A stretch of DNA of 64,000 nt from NCBI RefSeq assembly GCF_039645985.1, contig NZ_CP147919.1, forward strand, positions 1,798,001 to 1,862,000, read 5' to 3'. Shown here in pieces: positions 35,168 through 47,237 of this stretch. The stretch's first letter is position 1. The number at the start of each line of letters is the position of its first letter. The translations under genes were made by a program, and so were the position numbers. Below the pieces are notes generated by a model, which worked only from the letters and a program-made list of their open reading frames with translations, was not told where the DNA came from and did not search any database. This DNA comes from Sulfurimonas sp. HSL3-7 (GTDB lineage: Bacteria > Campylobacterota > Campylobacteria > Campylobacterales > Sulfurimonadaceae).

Positions 35168-35725
35168 TTAATTGTCTATAAAGTAGCGGATCGAAGCAAA
35201 GCCGTAACAGCCGCTCTGCTCAACCGCTTTAACCTGCGCTTTCGTGGTGATCCCGCCCAGCGCGATAATAGGTAGGCTTATTTTAGCCACTCTTTCATTT
35301 AAATCCTCTAAACCCTTCGGCTCACCCTTGTCCGGTGTGTTGAAAATGGGGCTGTAAGTGACGGCATCGGCCCCTCTTCGCTGCGCTTCGAGGATTTCCG
35401 CTTCACTGTGGCAGGAGATGACAACAAAGAGTCCCGACGCTTTTGCTGCTTCGATCTCGTCGAACTGCTGTGACGTCAGGTGCACCCCGTATGCATGAAG
35501 TTCGGCGGCAAGTCCGACATTGCCGTGCAGTATGGCTTTTGTTTTGCCGGAGCCTGAACAGAGCTCCAGGAACAGTTTCGCCATTTCGGCGTAATCCGGG
35601 TTGTTCTTGTCCCGGTAGAGTGCAAAATCGGGTTGATGTTTTTGCAAAGTCTTTTGCATGGTCATACGAAACGTTGTCGGCGTTGTTGAGTAGAACCGGG
35701 GATCGGTTATCAGATAGGACTTCAT
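35168..35725 (-). CDS. ThiE/TenI-family protein
   Basis: The 185-residue TIM-barrel protein has [50 protein letters not shown] and PIIALGGIT, the ThiE/TenI pattern. ThiE couples the pyrimidine and thiazole halves of thiamine; TenI is a thiazole tautomerase. The protein is about 20 residues shorter than ThiE. Where ThiE needs its pyrimidine pocket the early region reads [15 protein letters not shown] rather than the usual VQLRxK. I cannot decide between synthase and TenI-like roles. It precedes gatB. Confidence 0.8.
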   Translation of the reverse strand: MKSYLITDPRFYSTTPTTFRMTMQKTLQKHQPDFALYRDKNNPDYAEMAKLFLELCSGSGKTKAILHGNVGLAAELHAYGVHLTSQQFDEIEAAKASGLFVVISCHSEAEILEAQRRGADAVTYSPIFNTPDKGEPKGLEDLNERVAKISLPIIALGGITTKAQVKAVEQSGCYGFASIRYFIDN

Positions 35726-35792
35726 CTCTCGGCCTCTAATCTTTCATATTTCATATCAGACAACCTCGTCTTGGAACAGTTGGAGCCGGACC

Positions 35793-36056
35793 TTATGTCC
35801 GAAGTGCGTCGCGGATGTCTTCGAGAAGCTCTGTCTGTTTTTTTGACTCGTTTAAACGCTCTTTATAGGTTAGCATCGTTTCAAGCAGAAGAATGAAAAA
35901 CAGGCCGAGGATGATATAGAGTATGGCGAAAAAGAGTGCCGAACCGACACCCATAAAAAGAAAGATTTTAAAGACGATGTAGGCACCGAGGACAATAAAT
36001 GCCCAGGAGATGCCTAGAAGGAAGCTGATGATGTTATCAAAAACACTTCGCTTCAT
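35793..36056 (-). CDS. Two-helix membrane protein next to atpB
   Basis: An 87-residue protein with two membrane helices (about 8-30 and 36-62) and a charged helical tail (YKERLNESKKQTELLEDIRD). It starts 12 bases after the atpB stop. Position recalls small accessory proteins of ATP synthase operons, but I see no AtpI/AtpZ signature. Function unknown. Confidence 0.65.
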   Translation of the reverse strand: MKRSVFDNIISFLLGISWAFIVLGAYIVFKIFLFMGVGSALFFAILYIILGLFFILLLETMLTYKERLNESKKQTELLEDIRDALRT

Positions 36057-36068
36057 ACGGCAGAGTGT

Positions 36069-36746
36069 TTAGTGCTCGTCGTGGATCTGGATCGCGCCGC
36101 CAAGGTAGACGTATGTCAGCATCATGAAGATGAATGCTTGAAGCAACGCCATGAAGGTAAGCAGTGCGAACGGGATCATCGGCAGCAACCACGGAGCCAG
36201 CATCAAAAGTACCATCAGGAACATATCATCACCCTTGACATTACCGAAAAGACGGAAAGAGAGAGAGATGATACGTGAAATGTGCGAAACGATCTCGATC
36301 GGGAACATCAACCATGCCAACCACCAGACCGGGCCGAAGAAGTGTTTGAAATAGGCGATAACACCGTTACGGCGGATACCTTCGAAGTTGTAGTAGACAA
36401 AAACGACAAGCGCAAGAGCCAGTGTGAAGTCAAGGAACGCTGACGGTGCTTCGAAGCCCGGAACGATACCGATAAGGTTGGCAATACCGACGAAAAGACC
36501 GATCGTCGCAACAAGCGGAAGATAGCGGCGCGCCTCTTCCTTACCCATTACGTCCGCACCCATGGCAAGTACGCCGCCAAGGTAAGCTTCTAAAAGGTTT
36601 TGTGTTCCGGTTGGAACCACTTTCATGTTGCTTGTTGCCAGCTTGGCGATAACAACTACAATCAGTGCTGTAAGCAGCATGTGCGTCATATAGATAAAAG
36701 TGTGATCATGACTGATCAGACCAAAGAATGTAAATAATTCACCCAT
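36069..36746 (-). CDS. atpB: ATP synthase F0 subunit a
   Basis: Subunit a provides the two proton half-channels beside the c-ring of the F0 motor. The 225 residues form about five helices. The essential arginine lies in [16 protein letters not shown], and the last helix reads [16 protein letters not shown], as in the family. As usual in Campylobacterota, atpB is separated from the other atp genes. It stands after a 146-bp gap from ribF and heads atpB-membrane protein-thiE/tenI-gatB. Confidence 0.96.
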   Translation of the reverse strand: MGELFTFFGLISHDHTFIYMTHMLLTALIVVVIAKLATSNMKVVPTGTQNLLEAYLGGVLAMGADVMGKEEARRYLPLVATIGLFVGIANLIGIVPGFEAPSAFLDFTLALALVVFVYYNFEGIRRNGVIAYFKHFFGPVWWLAWLMFPIEIVSHISRIISLSFRLFGNVKGDDMFLMVLLMLAPWLLPMIPFALLTFMALLQAFIFMMLTYVYLGGAIQIHDEH

Positions 36747-36892
36747 TCATCGTTCCTTAAATGCAAAATAGTTCCGCGATTTTACTCTCTCTTGGATTAA
36801 AAGTTTCTAAGAAGAGCCCCTCTTTATCAGCGAATTGCGCAAATTCACTGATTCTGTATCAAATAAGCAAAGAGTAGAATCCAAACAGGCGC

Positions 36893-37714
36893 TTAAAGAC
36901 TCAGCCGCTGTGTATCACGCTTTGCAATCGCTATATCATCGGCGATCGCTGCTTTCAAGCTCTCCAGGTTCTCAAACTTTTTGTTCGGTCGGATAAAGTC
37001 GACGAAAGAGATGCGTACTCTTTTAATATCGCCGACATTCATGTCTAAAATGTGCGTTTCGACGGCAAAAGAGCCGTCCGTCGTTACACGGTGACCGATA
37101 AAAGTAACCGCAGGGTGGTAATGTTCTTCGTCGTCCAAACGGGCAAAAGTGACATAGACCCCCTCTTTGGGCAGGAGAAACCCTTTTACATCGATGTTGA
37201 TCGTTGCGAAAAGCTCTTTTTCTCCAAGTCCCTGCCCCGGTACCTTTTCGCCGTGGACCGTATAGTTATACCCTAAAAACCGGTTCGCCCCTTTGACATC
37301 ACCGATCTGCAGTTTGGCCCGGATCTTGTGCGAATGGACCGAATCGTTGTCGATCGCGACCTCGTCGATCACCTCGACCTCCCCGCTGAAATACGCACGC
37401 AGATCGTCAATGGCATAACGGCGGTCCTTGCCAAAATGAAAATCATACCCAACAACGATCTTCTCCAGTTTTGGAAATTCTTCGGAGAGTTTTGCAATAA
37501 AACCTTCTGCATCAAGATGACGGATAGTCTCAAGTTCATAATAAAAAACCGGCAGATCTGTGTAATGCTCTCTTGCCCGCCCGGGGGTCAGGTTGGCATA
37601 GCCCGTCTCGATCACTAAAACAGCCCCCGTCTCTCCCACGGCCTCAAAAAGTTTTTGATGCCCGATATGCATGCCGTCAAACCCGCCTATCGCTATCGCT
37701 TTAACATTTTTCAA
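36893..37714 (-). CDS. ribF: Riboflavin kinase / FAD synthetase
   Basis: RibF makes FMN from riboflavin and then FAD. The 273-residue protein starts with the nucleotidyltransferase motif AIGGFDGMHIGHQKLF, continues with VVGYDFHFGKD, and has a C-terminal flavokinase region with GEKVPGQGLGEKELFATINI and VETHILDMN. The flavokinase part is somewhat divergent and the protein is shorter than the about 310 of E. coli. It overlaps tlyA by 14 nt. Confidence 0.93.
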   Translation of the reverse strand: MKNVKAIAIGGFDGMHIGHQKLFEAVGETGAVLVIETGYANLTPGRAREHYTDLPVFYYELETIRHLDAEGFIAKLSEEFPKLEKIVVGYDFHFGKDRRYAIDDLRAYFSGEVEVIDEVAIDNDSVHSHKIRAKLQIGDVKGANRFLGYNYTVHGEKVPGQGLGEKELFATINIDVKGFLLPKEGVYVTFARLDDEEHYHPAVTFIGHRVTTDGSFAVETHILDMNVGDIKRVRISFVDFIRPNKKFENLESLKAAIADDIAIAKRDTQRLSL

Positions 37715-38407
37715 AACAGTAACACTCCTCTATATTGCCCTCTTTACCGCTGAGTTTTGAGGGTTCATGATGGACCAGTCTCCAGCCCAACGCCTTGGTC
37801 GCCTCTTCAAAACGCGTTTTAGCGGCGGCAATAGCCTTGTCATCCGTCACGACACCGTTGCTGTCACGTTTGACATCTTTGCCCACCTCAAACTGCGGTT
37901 TAAAAAGCAGGATGATCCACTTTTTACTCAGCGCATCAACCGACTCCAGGATATGATGCAGGGAGATAAAAGAGACATCGCTGGTAACAAGATCATACTG
38001 TTTTTGTCGTGGATAATCACGGATATCCATATTTTCAAAACTGGTGACACGATTATCATCAAGCAGTTTCTGGTGCAGCTGTCCGCGTCCGACATCGACA
38101 CAGGTCACACTTTTGACACCCTCTTCAAGAAGGACCTGGGTAAAGCCGCCTGTACTTGCGCCAATGTCAAGCGCTTCGAGCCCTTTCGGGGTAAAAGGCA
38201 GCGTTGGCAAAAACCCCTTGAGCTTGTGCGCCGCTCTTGAGACATAGATCATCTCGTCGGCAACCTCGACCTTCTCATCAGTGACATTGAAAGCAGGTTT
38301 CGTGACCGCTTTGGCGTTGACACTCACTTTTCGCCCTTTTATCAGTATCTGGGCTTTGGTTCTTGAATCGACAAAGCCCTCTTGTACCAGGTATTGATCT
38401 AAACGCA

Positions 38408-38408
<1 letters not shown>
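37701..38408 (-). CDS. tlyA: TlyA-family rRNA methyltransferase
   Basis: TlyA proteins 2'-O-methylate cytidines in 16S/23S rRNA. The 235 residues comprise an N-terminal S4 RNA-binding domain (RLDQYLVQEGFVDSRTKAQ) and an FtsJ-like Rossmann domain with ALDIGASTGGFTQVLLEEG, DVGRGQLH and VTSDVSFISLHHIL. Its start shares one base with the upstream outer-membrane gene, and its 3' end overlaps ribF. Capreomycin sensitivity is tied to this family in other bacteria. Confidence 0.93.
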
Positions 38409-40944
<2,536 letters not shown>

Positions 40945-41041
40945 TCAGCCTCTTTACTTCGACCGGAAACCGGTCTTATCGATGGTACCTCTCTCAAAGC
41001 TGAGAAGATCGTCTCGTGTAAACTCTTCATTCCCTGCCTTT

Positions 41042-43246
41042 CTACAGCCGTACCACTTTGGCACCGAAACCGCCCATGTTCTGCGGCGCGTCTTCAAAGG
41101 ACTTGACCTTCGGGTGTGCTTTCAGAAAGCGCTTGACTGCATAGGAGAGTTTGCCGGTACCGATACCGTGATAGATCACCACCTCGTTCCAGCCGTCGAT
41201 CAGTGCGTCGGAGAGGAACTTGTCCATCTTCTCTTCCGCCTCTTCGGCTCGAAGACCGTGGATATCAAGCCTCAGGCTGCCGCGGCGTTCGATCTTGTGA
41301 TGGACCTCCGTCTTCGGCCTCTTTTTGGGCGGCTTGCCTGAGGGACGCAGCTCGTCGCGCCGGACACGCAGGCGCATTCCCTCCACTTCGATCATCGCCT
41401 CTTTCTCTTTCAGGCTGATAATGGTTCCTTTGGCGCTGCGGTATTTGACATTGTCGCCGACCTTGAAATCGTAGCGCTCATTTTTCCTGATGGGTTCCTG
41501 CTTCGGCAGTGCGATGTTGGCTTCGTTCATCTTTTTATGGATCGCTTTGGCATCAGTGAGACGGGCCGCCTCTTTGGCTATCGCGATCGACGCGGCATAG
41601 CTCGCTTTGAGCTTGGCGCGCTCGGCTTCAAGGTTCAGAGCAAGCTGCTCTCTCTGCTCTTTGAGCCTGCGCTCTTCGGCCTCGACTTCGGCGAGCTTTT
41701 CATCCAGCAGCGCATTTTTCGCTTTTAAGGCGCGCTCCAGCTCGGAACCTCTCTCGATAAGCAGGTTGAGTTTTTCATGGTTCTCGCCGTATACTTTTTT
41801 GGCGCGTTCGACCACGGCGTTGGAGATGCCGTAGCGCAGTGCCGTCTCAAAGGCGTAGGATTTGCCGATGATACCCTGCAGAAACTCGTAGGTCGGCTGG
41901 CGGTGTTCCTCGTCGTAGATCGCCGCCATCAGCTCCACGTCATCGCGGTCCGCCATCAGGGCGGCAAGCCGTTTGTGGTGGGTCGTCACGACGATCTTCT
42001 GCCCCTTGGCGATCAGGTCGTCAAGTATGACGTTGAAAAGTGCCGCCGCCTCGTCGCTGTCGGTACCGAGTTCGATCTCATCCACGCCGACAAGTGCCTC
42101 GTTCTGCGAAAAAAGCTGTGCAAACTGCTGCATCCGCCCGGCGAAGGTGGAGATGTCGTTTTTGACATTCTGCGGATCGTCGATGACCGCTTCAAAGCGC
42201 TTGAAGTTTCCGATCACCGATTTATGCTTGTTCACCTTCATCGGGATCAGGTATTTGGCCATCACCGCCGCGGAGAGTATCGCTTTCAAAAGCATTGTCT
42301 TACCGCCGGCGTTCACCCCGGTCACCATCAGCACCGATTTCGAAAAATCGACATTGACCGGTTTCGGTTTGTGCAGTGCGGGATGTTCGAAACCGACAAG
42401 CCTGATCTCTCTGCTTCGCTCGGCTTTGATGATACTGAGACTTTTCGCCCTGGCAAACGTGACGCGGGCCTGGTAGTGGTCGAAACGGTCAAACTCTTTG
42501 TCGATAAAGCTGATAAAAGGCAGAAGCTCGGAGAGGACTTTCGAAAAGCGCTTGGCGTACTCATAGAACTTCACCTCGCGCATCGTCTCGACAACCCTGA
42601 TCTGCTCGCGGTTTTTGCTCAGCGCGTCGGGAACAACGTAGAAAAAGCCCGCGCCGGTACGGCCGACCACCTGGCCTTTGAGCACATGGTTGAAACCGCC
42701 GCGCACCAGGAGACACTCTTCATTGTTGACGTAGTGGATCTGCGTATCGACCAGATAGGAAGAGAGCTTTGAGTGGTAGAGCAGACGGCGCATCGAGGCG
42801 TTGATATCATCCTTGATGGCTTTGATGCGCTGTCCGAGTCCGTACAGCTCTTCGTCAAGCTCTTCATTGAAGTTTCCCTCAAGGTCAAAATAGCTCTCCA
42901 CCTCTTCGCCGAAACGTTCGGGGATCTCGATCTTCTTCAGCCATTCACCGATAATACCCTCGTAGCCGTTGTTTTTGAGCGAACGGAAATAGCGCACCAC
43001 CTTGATGATCTCAAAGATCTGTTCAAAACGCATAATGCCCTGTTTTTTGAGATGGGCTTTGATGATATGAAAGGAGTCGACTTTCGGCGGGGCATTGAAA
43101 GAGAGTTTGTCCAGCGCTTCGATATAGTTAAAATGGCGTTCTTGATCGCCCTCGATAAAGAGCGGCTTATGACGGCTGAGAAAGCCGTTAAAAGAGTCGA
43201 TATGGCCGTGTAGGTCCAGACGGTCGATCAGCGCGTTAAGACTCAT
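41042..43246 (-). CDS. mutS2: MutS2 family ATPase/endonuclease
   Basis: The 734-residue protein has MutS core and ATPase domains with Walker A VTGVNAGGKTML, a Walker B VGVDEIELGTDSDEAAALF, a long coiled coil (about 520-600, Glu/Arg/Leu-rich) and a C-terminal Smr nuclease domain (LDIHGLRAEEAEEKMDKFL, YHGIGTGKL). MutS2 proteins lack the mismatch-recognition domain. They limit homologous recombination and, in some bacteria, act on collided ribosomes. It overlaps the preceding membrane-protein gene by 4 nt. Confidence 0.95.
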   Translation of the reverse strand: MSLNALIDRLDLHGHIDSFNGFLSRHKPLFIEGDQERHFNYIEALDKLSFNAPPKVDSFHIIKAHLKKQGIMRFEQIFEIIKVVRYFRSLKNNGYEGIIGEWLKKIEIPERFGEEVESYFDLEGNFNEELDEELYGLGQRIKAIKDDINASMRRLLYHSKLSSYLVDTQIHYVNNEECLLVRGGFNHVLKGQVVGRTGAGFFYVVPDALSKNREQIRVVETMREVKFYEYAKRFSKVLSELLPFISFIDKEFDRFDHYQARVTFARAKSLSIIKAERSREIRLVGFEHPALHKPKPVNVDFSKSVLMVTGVNAGGKTMLLKAILSAAVMAKYLIPMKVNKHKSVIGNFKRFEAVIDDPQNVKNDISTFAGRMQQFAQLFSQNEALVGVDEIELGTDSDEAAALFNVILDDLIAKGQKIVVTTHHKRLAALMADRDDVELMAAIYDEEHRQPTYEFLQGIIGKSYAFETALRYGISNAVVERAKKVYGENHEKLNLLIERGSELERALKAKNALLDEKLAEVEAEERRLKEQREQLALNLEAERAKLKASYAASIAIAKEAARLTDAKAIHKKMNEANIALPKQEPIRKNERYDFKVGDNVKYRSAKGTIISLKEKEAMIEVEGMRLRVRRDELRPSGKPPKKRPKTEVHHKIERRGSLRLDIHGLRAEEAEEKMDKFLSDALIDGWNEVVIYHGIGTGKLSYAVKRFLKAHPKVKSFEDAPQNMGGFGAKVVRL

Positions 43247-43572
43247 TCACAGTCACTTGCTACGACCATTTTGCCGGAGTACGGCGTCTGCTCTTTGGCG
43301 ATAAAGGTCTGCGTCCCCACGCTCAGGGTAAAGTTCTGCTTGTCGACCTCCAGGTCGCCGCACTGCAGGCTCTTTCCCTGGTTGAAACGGAGCATCACAT
43401 CACGAAGATGTTCCGCCTTCGCGTTTTGCAGCGTGTTGTAATAGAGCGCAGCCATCACGAAAGAGAGGGTCAAGACGGTAGCCCCCATTTTTTGTTTCAG
43501 GTCAAGCTCCGTAAAAAAGTGCATCACGGCAAAGAAAAGCGCAACTATGATCAAGCCGTAGATATAGGCCAT
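43243..43572 (-). CDS. Membrane-anchored hypothetical protein between murC and mutS2
   Basis: A 109-residue protein with two membrane helices (about 2-19 and 28-46) and a small domain with paired cysteines (QCGDLEVDKQNF and the C-terminal VASDCE) that could form a disulfide. It shares one base with the murC stop and four with the mutS2 start, so all are translated in series. Family not recognised. Confidence 0.75.
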   Translation of the reverse strand: MAYIYGLIIVALFFAVMHFFTELDLKQKMGATVLTLSFVMAALYYNTLQNAKAEHLRDVMLRFNQGKSLQCGDLEVDKQNFTLSVGTQTFIAKEQTPYSGKMVVASDCE

Positions 43573-44879
43573 TACTTTGTTCCTCTCAGCTGATAGGTGA
43601 TGTCGCCGGCACCGAAACCGATGATGATCCCCTCATCCAGGCTTTCGATGACCTCATTGTGTTTACAGAGGTTGACACTGTCGCCGTCGCGGGTAAGGTA
43701 GTCCATCATGGTGAGGTCATACCCGCCGAACTCTTTTTCAAAGTCGATAAACTGTTCGGCTTCGCTCGCGGCCCAGACCGGCAGGATGATGAGCCGGTCC
43801 ACCCCCTCAAAACATTTTGTGAAGGCGTCAAGGTTGTCAATGGTACGCGAATATTTGTGCGGTTGCCAGATGGCCGTGATCCGTTTGATCCCTTTGAGTC
43901 TCTTGTACTCCTGCACGGAACCCATCGTTGCCGCGATCTCCGTAGGGTGGTGGCCGTAATCATCGATGATGACAGCCTCATCCCCTTTCGCAACGATATC
44001 AAAGCGCTTTTTGATCCCCTTGAAGTGCAGCAGGCGGATGCGGATCGTCTCGATATCCATGCTCTCATGGGCCGCCAGAATAGCCAGTGCGGCGTCGATG
44101 GCGATATGCTCGCCAAAGCCCCAGACATTAAAGCTTCCAAGATCTTTCAGCGTAAAAGAGGTGTAGGGTTCGTCATCGATAAGCAGGTACCTGATATCTT
44201 TGATATCTTTGCTCGGGTAGAGACGGATCGCTTCGCCTTCGATCGTACTCAAAAACGCATCTTCGGCATTGATGACACGCAGTTTTGCCGAAGCGATGAA
44301 CTTGCGGTAGGAGTCGTAGAAGAGCTCATAGTCGTAGTTGTAGTACTCCATATGTTCCGGTTCGGCGTTGATCACGATCGCACAGTAGGGGTTGGCGTTC
44401 AGGAAACTGCCGTCACTCTCATCGGCTTCAAAAATGAGCTGATCGGAGGTATCGTCATAGCGGACGTTGGAACCGAACGCTTTTGACTCCGCCCCGATAA
44501 TGGCGGAACCGTCCATGATCGCAGCCAGGATCGCCGACGTCGTGCTCTTGCCGTGTGCTCCGGCGACCGCATAGACCTTCTGTTCGTGCAGCAGGTCCAG
44601 AAGCGCCTCACGACGTGCCAGGACTTTGATCCCCTTCTCTTTTGCCGCAACGACTTCGGGGTTGTTCCCGCGGATAATGGCGGAGTGGATCACCAGCTCC
44701 TGCTCCTCGATCGCCTTTTTGTTGTGGGGGATGGTGACTTCGATCCCTTTGTCGCGCAGGATCTTTACAATACGCGAATCGGCGACATCCGAGCCGGTAA
44801 TATCATGCCCTTTGAAGTGCATGTACTGCGCCAGTCCCGAGATGCCGATGCCGCCTATGCCGATAAAATGGATCTTCAC
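43572..44879 (-). CDS. murC: UDP-N-acetylmuramate-L-alanine ligase
   Basis: MurC adds the first L-Ala to UDP-MurNAc in peptidoglycan synthesis. The 435 residues contain FIGIGGIGISGLAQYM, the ATP loop GAHGKSTTSA, the conserved FEADESDGSFL, NAEPEHMEYY and DDYGHHPTEI with the family His, and IWQPHKYSRT. Length is normal. It is in a run of genes with 1-4-nt overlaps: aminotransferase, 164-residue protein, murC, membrane protein, mutS2. Confidence 0.97.
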   Translation of the reverse strand: MKIHFIGIGGIGISGLAQYMHFKGHDITGSDVADSRIVKILRDKGIEVTIPHNKKAIEEQELVIHSAIIRGNNPEVVAAKEKGIKVLARREALLDLLHEQKVYAVAGAHGKSTTSAILAAIMDGSAIIGAESKAFGSNVRYDDTSDQLIFEADESDGSFLNANPYCAIVINAEPEHMEYYNYDYELFYDSYRKFIASAKLRVINAEDAFLSTIEGEAIRLYPSKDIKDIRYLLIDDEPYTSFTLKDLGSFNVWGFGEHIAIDAALAILAAHESMDIETIRIRLLHFKGIKKRFDIVAKGDEAVIIDDYGHHPTEIAATMGSVQEYKRLKGIKRITAIWQPHKYSRTIDNLDAFTKCFEGVDRLIILPVWAASEAEQFIDFEKEFGGYDLTMMDYLTRDGDSVNLCKHNEVIESLDEGIIIGFGAGDITYQLRGTK

Positions 44880-45370
44880 TGTTTCCCCCCTTCGGCATCC
44901 AGTATCTTCCGGGCATCTTTCTTAAACTCGGAGATATAGAAGTTGCCGGCGCGGTGCGTTGCGTCCACGTCGCCGATCTTTTCAACAAAGGCATCGATGC
45001 TCATACCCGAATCGGCACCGGCCTGATGCATCTTCATCGCGTCAGAGAAGGTCTTGTCGCTGCAGAGACCCGACAGGATCTCAAACAGTGCCGAAGCATC
45101 TGTCTTTTTACCCGCACTGTAATGTTCCATCGCATACTCGTAGAGCGCACGGAGCGTCGCGAAGTCCTGAACTTCGGTGATATCCATTTGACGGGCCGAC
45201 TCCAGTGCGTCCGTCAGGTTCTCCAGGGCGAGGTCTAAAATGTTGGCATAATAGGCGATCAGCTCCTGCTCGTCAAATGCCTCTTGCGCCTGGGCCTCCA
45301 GAACATACAACCCGGCGATACTGCCCTCTTGCTGTGCTTTTAATATCTTCTCTTTCAGTTCTTCGTTCAT
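44876..45370 (-). CDS. Helical hypothetical protein upstream of murC
   Basis: The 164-residue soluble protein is acidic and nearly all helix (EELKEKILKAQQEGSIAG, YANILDLALENLTDALES, MEHYSAGKKTDASALFEIL). Stop and start codons overlap by 4 nt on both sides with the aminotransferase and murC genes. No motif gives a function. It may be specific to this phylum. Confidence 0.75.
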   Translation of the reverse strand: MNEELKEKILKAQQEGSIAGLYVLEAQAQEAFDEQELIAYYANILDLALENLTDALESARQMDITEVQDFATLRALYEYAMEHYSAGKKTDASALFEILSGLCSDKTFSDAMKMHQAGADSGMSIDAFVEKIGDVDATHRAGNFYISEFKKDARKILDAEGGKQ

Positions 45371-46503
45371 GCCAATGCCTCCTTAATACGCAGTAGTGCC
45401 TCTTTTGTCTTCGCTTCGTTCTCGACCAGGGCGATACGCAGGTATCCGCGGCCCGGGTTCTCGCCTTTCTCATCCGTTCGCGCCAGGTACTCGCCCGGAA
45501 GGACCTTGAGGTTGTAGTCGCGGTAGAGCTTTTTCGTCATCTCTATCGCATCGTCGACTTTGAGCCAGATATAGAAGGTCGCTTCGGGCATGGCGACACC
45601 GAGGATCTCTTGTGCCAGTTCAAAATTGCGTCTGTAGACAGCGCGGGAACGTTCGACATGTTCTTCCTCATCCCAGGCAGCTGCCGCAGCCATTTGCAGC
45701 GGCAGCGGCGAGGCGGCACCGACATAGGTACGGTATTCCATATACCCCTTCAATATCTCGGCATCCCCCGCGATGAATCCGCTTCTCAGTCCCGGCGCCG
45801 ATGAGCGTTTGGAGATCGAGTTGATGACCAGGACATTGGTGTAGTCGCTGTTGCCCACATGCACGGAGGCTTCCAGCAGCGACGGCACGGCCTTGTCGGT
45901 ATAGATCTCCGAGTAACACTCGTCGTTGACCAGGACGAAGTCATGTTTGAGCGCCAGCTTGACCCATTCGCCCAGCTCTTCGAGGCTCAGGCATGATGCC
46001 GTCGGGTTGTTCGGAAAGTTCAGGATCACAAGATCACACTCTTTCAGGCGCGCTTCGTCCATTTCGGGTCTGTAGCCGTTGGATTCATCCAGATTTAAAA
46101 AATGCATCTTTGCACGGCTGGCGATCGCGGCACCCTCGTAGATCTGGTAGAAGGGGTTGGTGAAAGCGATGACCGGCTCTTTCTTGTCGAAAAGAAAGTA
46201 TTGCGGAAAATTGAAAAGCACCTCTCTTGTCCCGAACGATGGGACAAGCTGCGCGTTGCTTACCGTCACGCCGAAACGGCGTGAAAGAAAGTTGCGCATG
46301 GAGTCACGCAGGTACTCTTCGCCCGCCGTTTTAGGGTATTTTTTAAGCAGCGGGGTACTCTCTTTCAGGGCATTTTGAATAAACGCGGGGGTCTCAAACT
46401 GCGGCTCGCCGATCGTCAAAAGAATGGGATCAAGCTCAGGGTTGGGCGCAATATCCGCCAAAAGTGTGTTCAGTTTTTCAAATGGATAGGGTTCAAATCT
46501 CAT
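45367..46503 (-). CDS. Class I/II PLP aminotransferase, probably succinyldiaminopimelate transaminase
   Basis: The 378-residue protein has the fold-type I pattern: an N-terminal IGEPQFETPAFI, LVPSFGTREVLFNF, VILNFPNNPTASCLSLEE, LVNDECYSEIY and the PLP lysine in SISKRSSAPGLRSGF, and a C-terminal Arg region (RGYLRIALVENE). In Campylobacterota such a gene is usually called DapC, making N-succinyl-LL-2,6-diaminopimelate for lysine and peptidoglycan. Its place before murC agrees. The specific substrate is inference. Confidence 0.85.
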   Translation of the reverse strand: MRFEPYPFEKLNTLLADIAPNPELDPILLTIGEPQFETPAFIQNALKESTPLLKKYPKTAGEEYLRDSMRNFLSRRFGVTVSNAQLVPSFGTREVLFNFPQYFLFDKKEPVIAFTNPFYQIYEGAAIASRAKMHFLNLDESNGYRPEMDEARLKECDLVILNFPNNPTASCLSLEELGEWVKLALKHDFVLVNDECYSEIYTDKAVPSLLEASVHVGNSDYTNVLVINSISKRSSAPGLRSGFIAGDAEILKGYMEYRTYVGAASPLPLQMAAAAAWDEEEHVERSRAVYRRNFELAQEILGVAMPEATFYIWLKVDDAIEMTKKLYRDYNLKVLPGEYLARTDEKGENPGRGYLRIALVENEAKTKEALLRIKEALA

Positions 46504-46562
46504 GTCTGCTCTAATGTTTTAGTCTCTCTATGTAATCGCGATTATACCCTTTTTTTTCTTTT

Positions 46563-46706
46563 GGGCATCTCTAACAATACTGAGGCACATTTCCGAGGAA
46601 GAAGACGATGATACTTTTTCGAGCGTAAAACCAGGGGCACTTCCAGAAACCCTCGCCGCGTCTCTTCTCTATCGCTGAAGCTGTCCTGGGTTTTAAAGGT
46701 GCCCTT
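46563..46706. repeat. Degenerate inverted-repeat element, possibly related to the one at 15699
   Basis: The ends read GGGCATCTCTAA and, reversed, GGGCACCTTTAA (10 of 12 match). They resemble the 16-bp ends of the element at 15699-15860, and GGGCAC also recurs inside. This fills most of the gap 46504-46796. A TATAAT at 46759-46764 upstream of the cytochrome gene is a likely -10. No gene is seen in the gap. Confidence 0.35.
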
Positions 46707-46796
46707 AAACCTGCATTAACATTTCAACATTGCCCCAACTCTCTAAGAAGTGCGATGTTATAATCTTCCGCATACTAAAACGTATTGGAAAAAACT

Positions 46797-47237
46797 ATGA
46801 AACCGACCCTCTTAATAACGCTTATGCTTCTCTTGGGTGCCTGCAGCGACAACCGCTCAAATGCGACAACAAAAGAAGCGGCATCACCGTCTGACGTTCC
46901 TGTGAAGCAAGAGCCGTCTTCCGCTGAAAAGGAACCGCTGCAAACAGCGCCTCAAAGTACGGAACCGGCACCATCGGCCAAGGCGGAGACACCGCAGAAC
47001 GGCCGCCTTCTTTTCGTCCAGAAGTGTGCTTCATGTCATGGCCAGCATGGTGAGAAAGCCGCCCTCAACAAGTCGCAGATCATTGCGGGGTGGGAGAAAG
47101 AGAAGAGTATCAACGCGCTCAAAGGCTACCAAAACGGCACCTACGGCGGCAATATGAAAGCCATTATGAAAGGCCAGGCAAGCAGCCTGAGCGAAGCGCA
47201 GATCCGGGCGATCTCCGAATATATCGCTACGCTTTAG
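46797..47237 (+). CDS. Lipoprotein c-type cytochrome, monoheme
   Basis: I start at the ATG at 46797. The signal ends in the lipobox LLGAC (Cys16), so the protein is probably lipid-anchored on the periplasmic side. A Pro/Ala/Glu-rich linker (about 20-66) leads to a class I cytochrome domain with CASCH at 77-81 and a distal Met in the GNMKAIMKGQ segment. The 146-residue size fits a c553-like electron carrier. It is the only plus-strand gene in a long minus-strand block and has its own -10 element. Confidence 0.9.
   Translation: MKPTLLITLMLLLGACSDNRSNATTKEAASPSDVPVKQEPSSAEKEPLQTAPQSTEPAPSAKAETPQNGRLLFVQKCASCHGQHGEKAALNKSQIIAGWEKEKSINALKGYQNGTYGGNMKAIMKGQASSLSEAQIRAISEYIATL

Noticed and set aside
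40959-40973. Perfect hairpin GACCGG/CCGGTC between mutS2 and ligA as a terminator.
   Set aside because: No T-run on either strand and ligA would then need its own promoter in about 30 bp.
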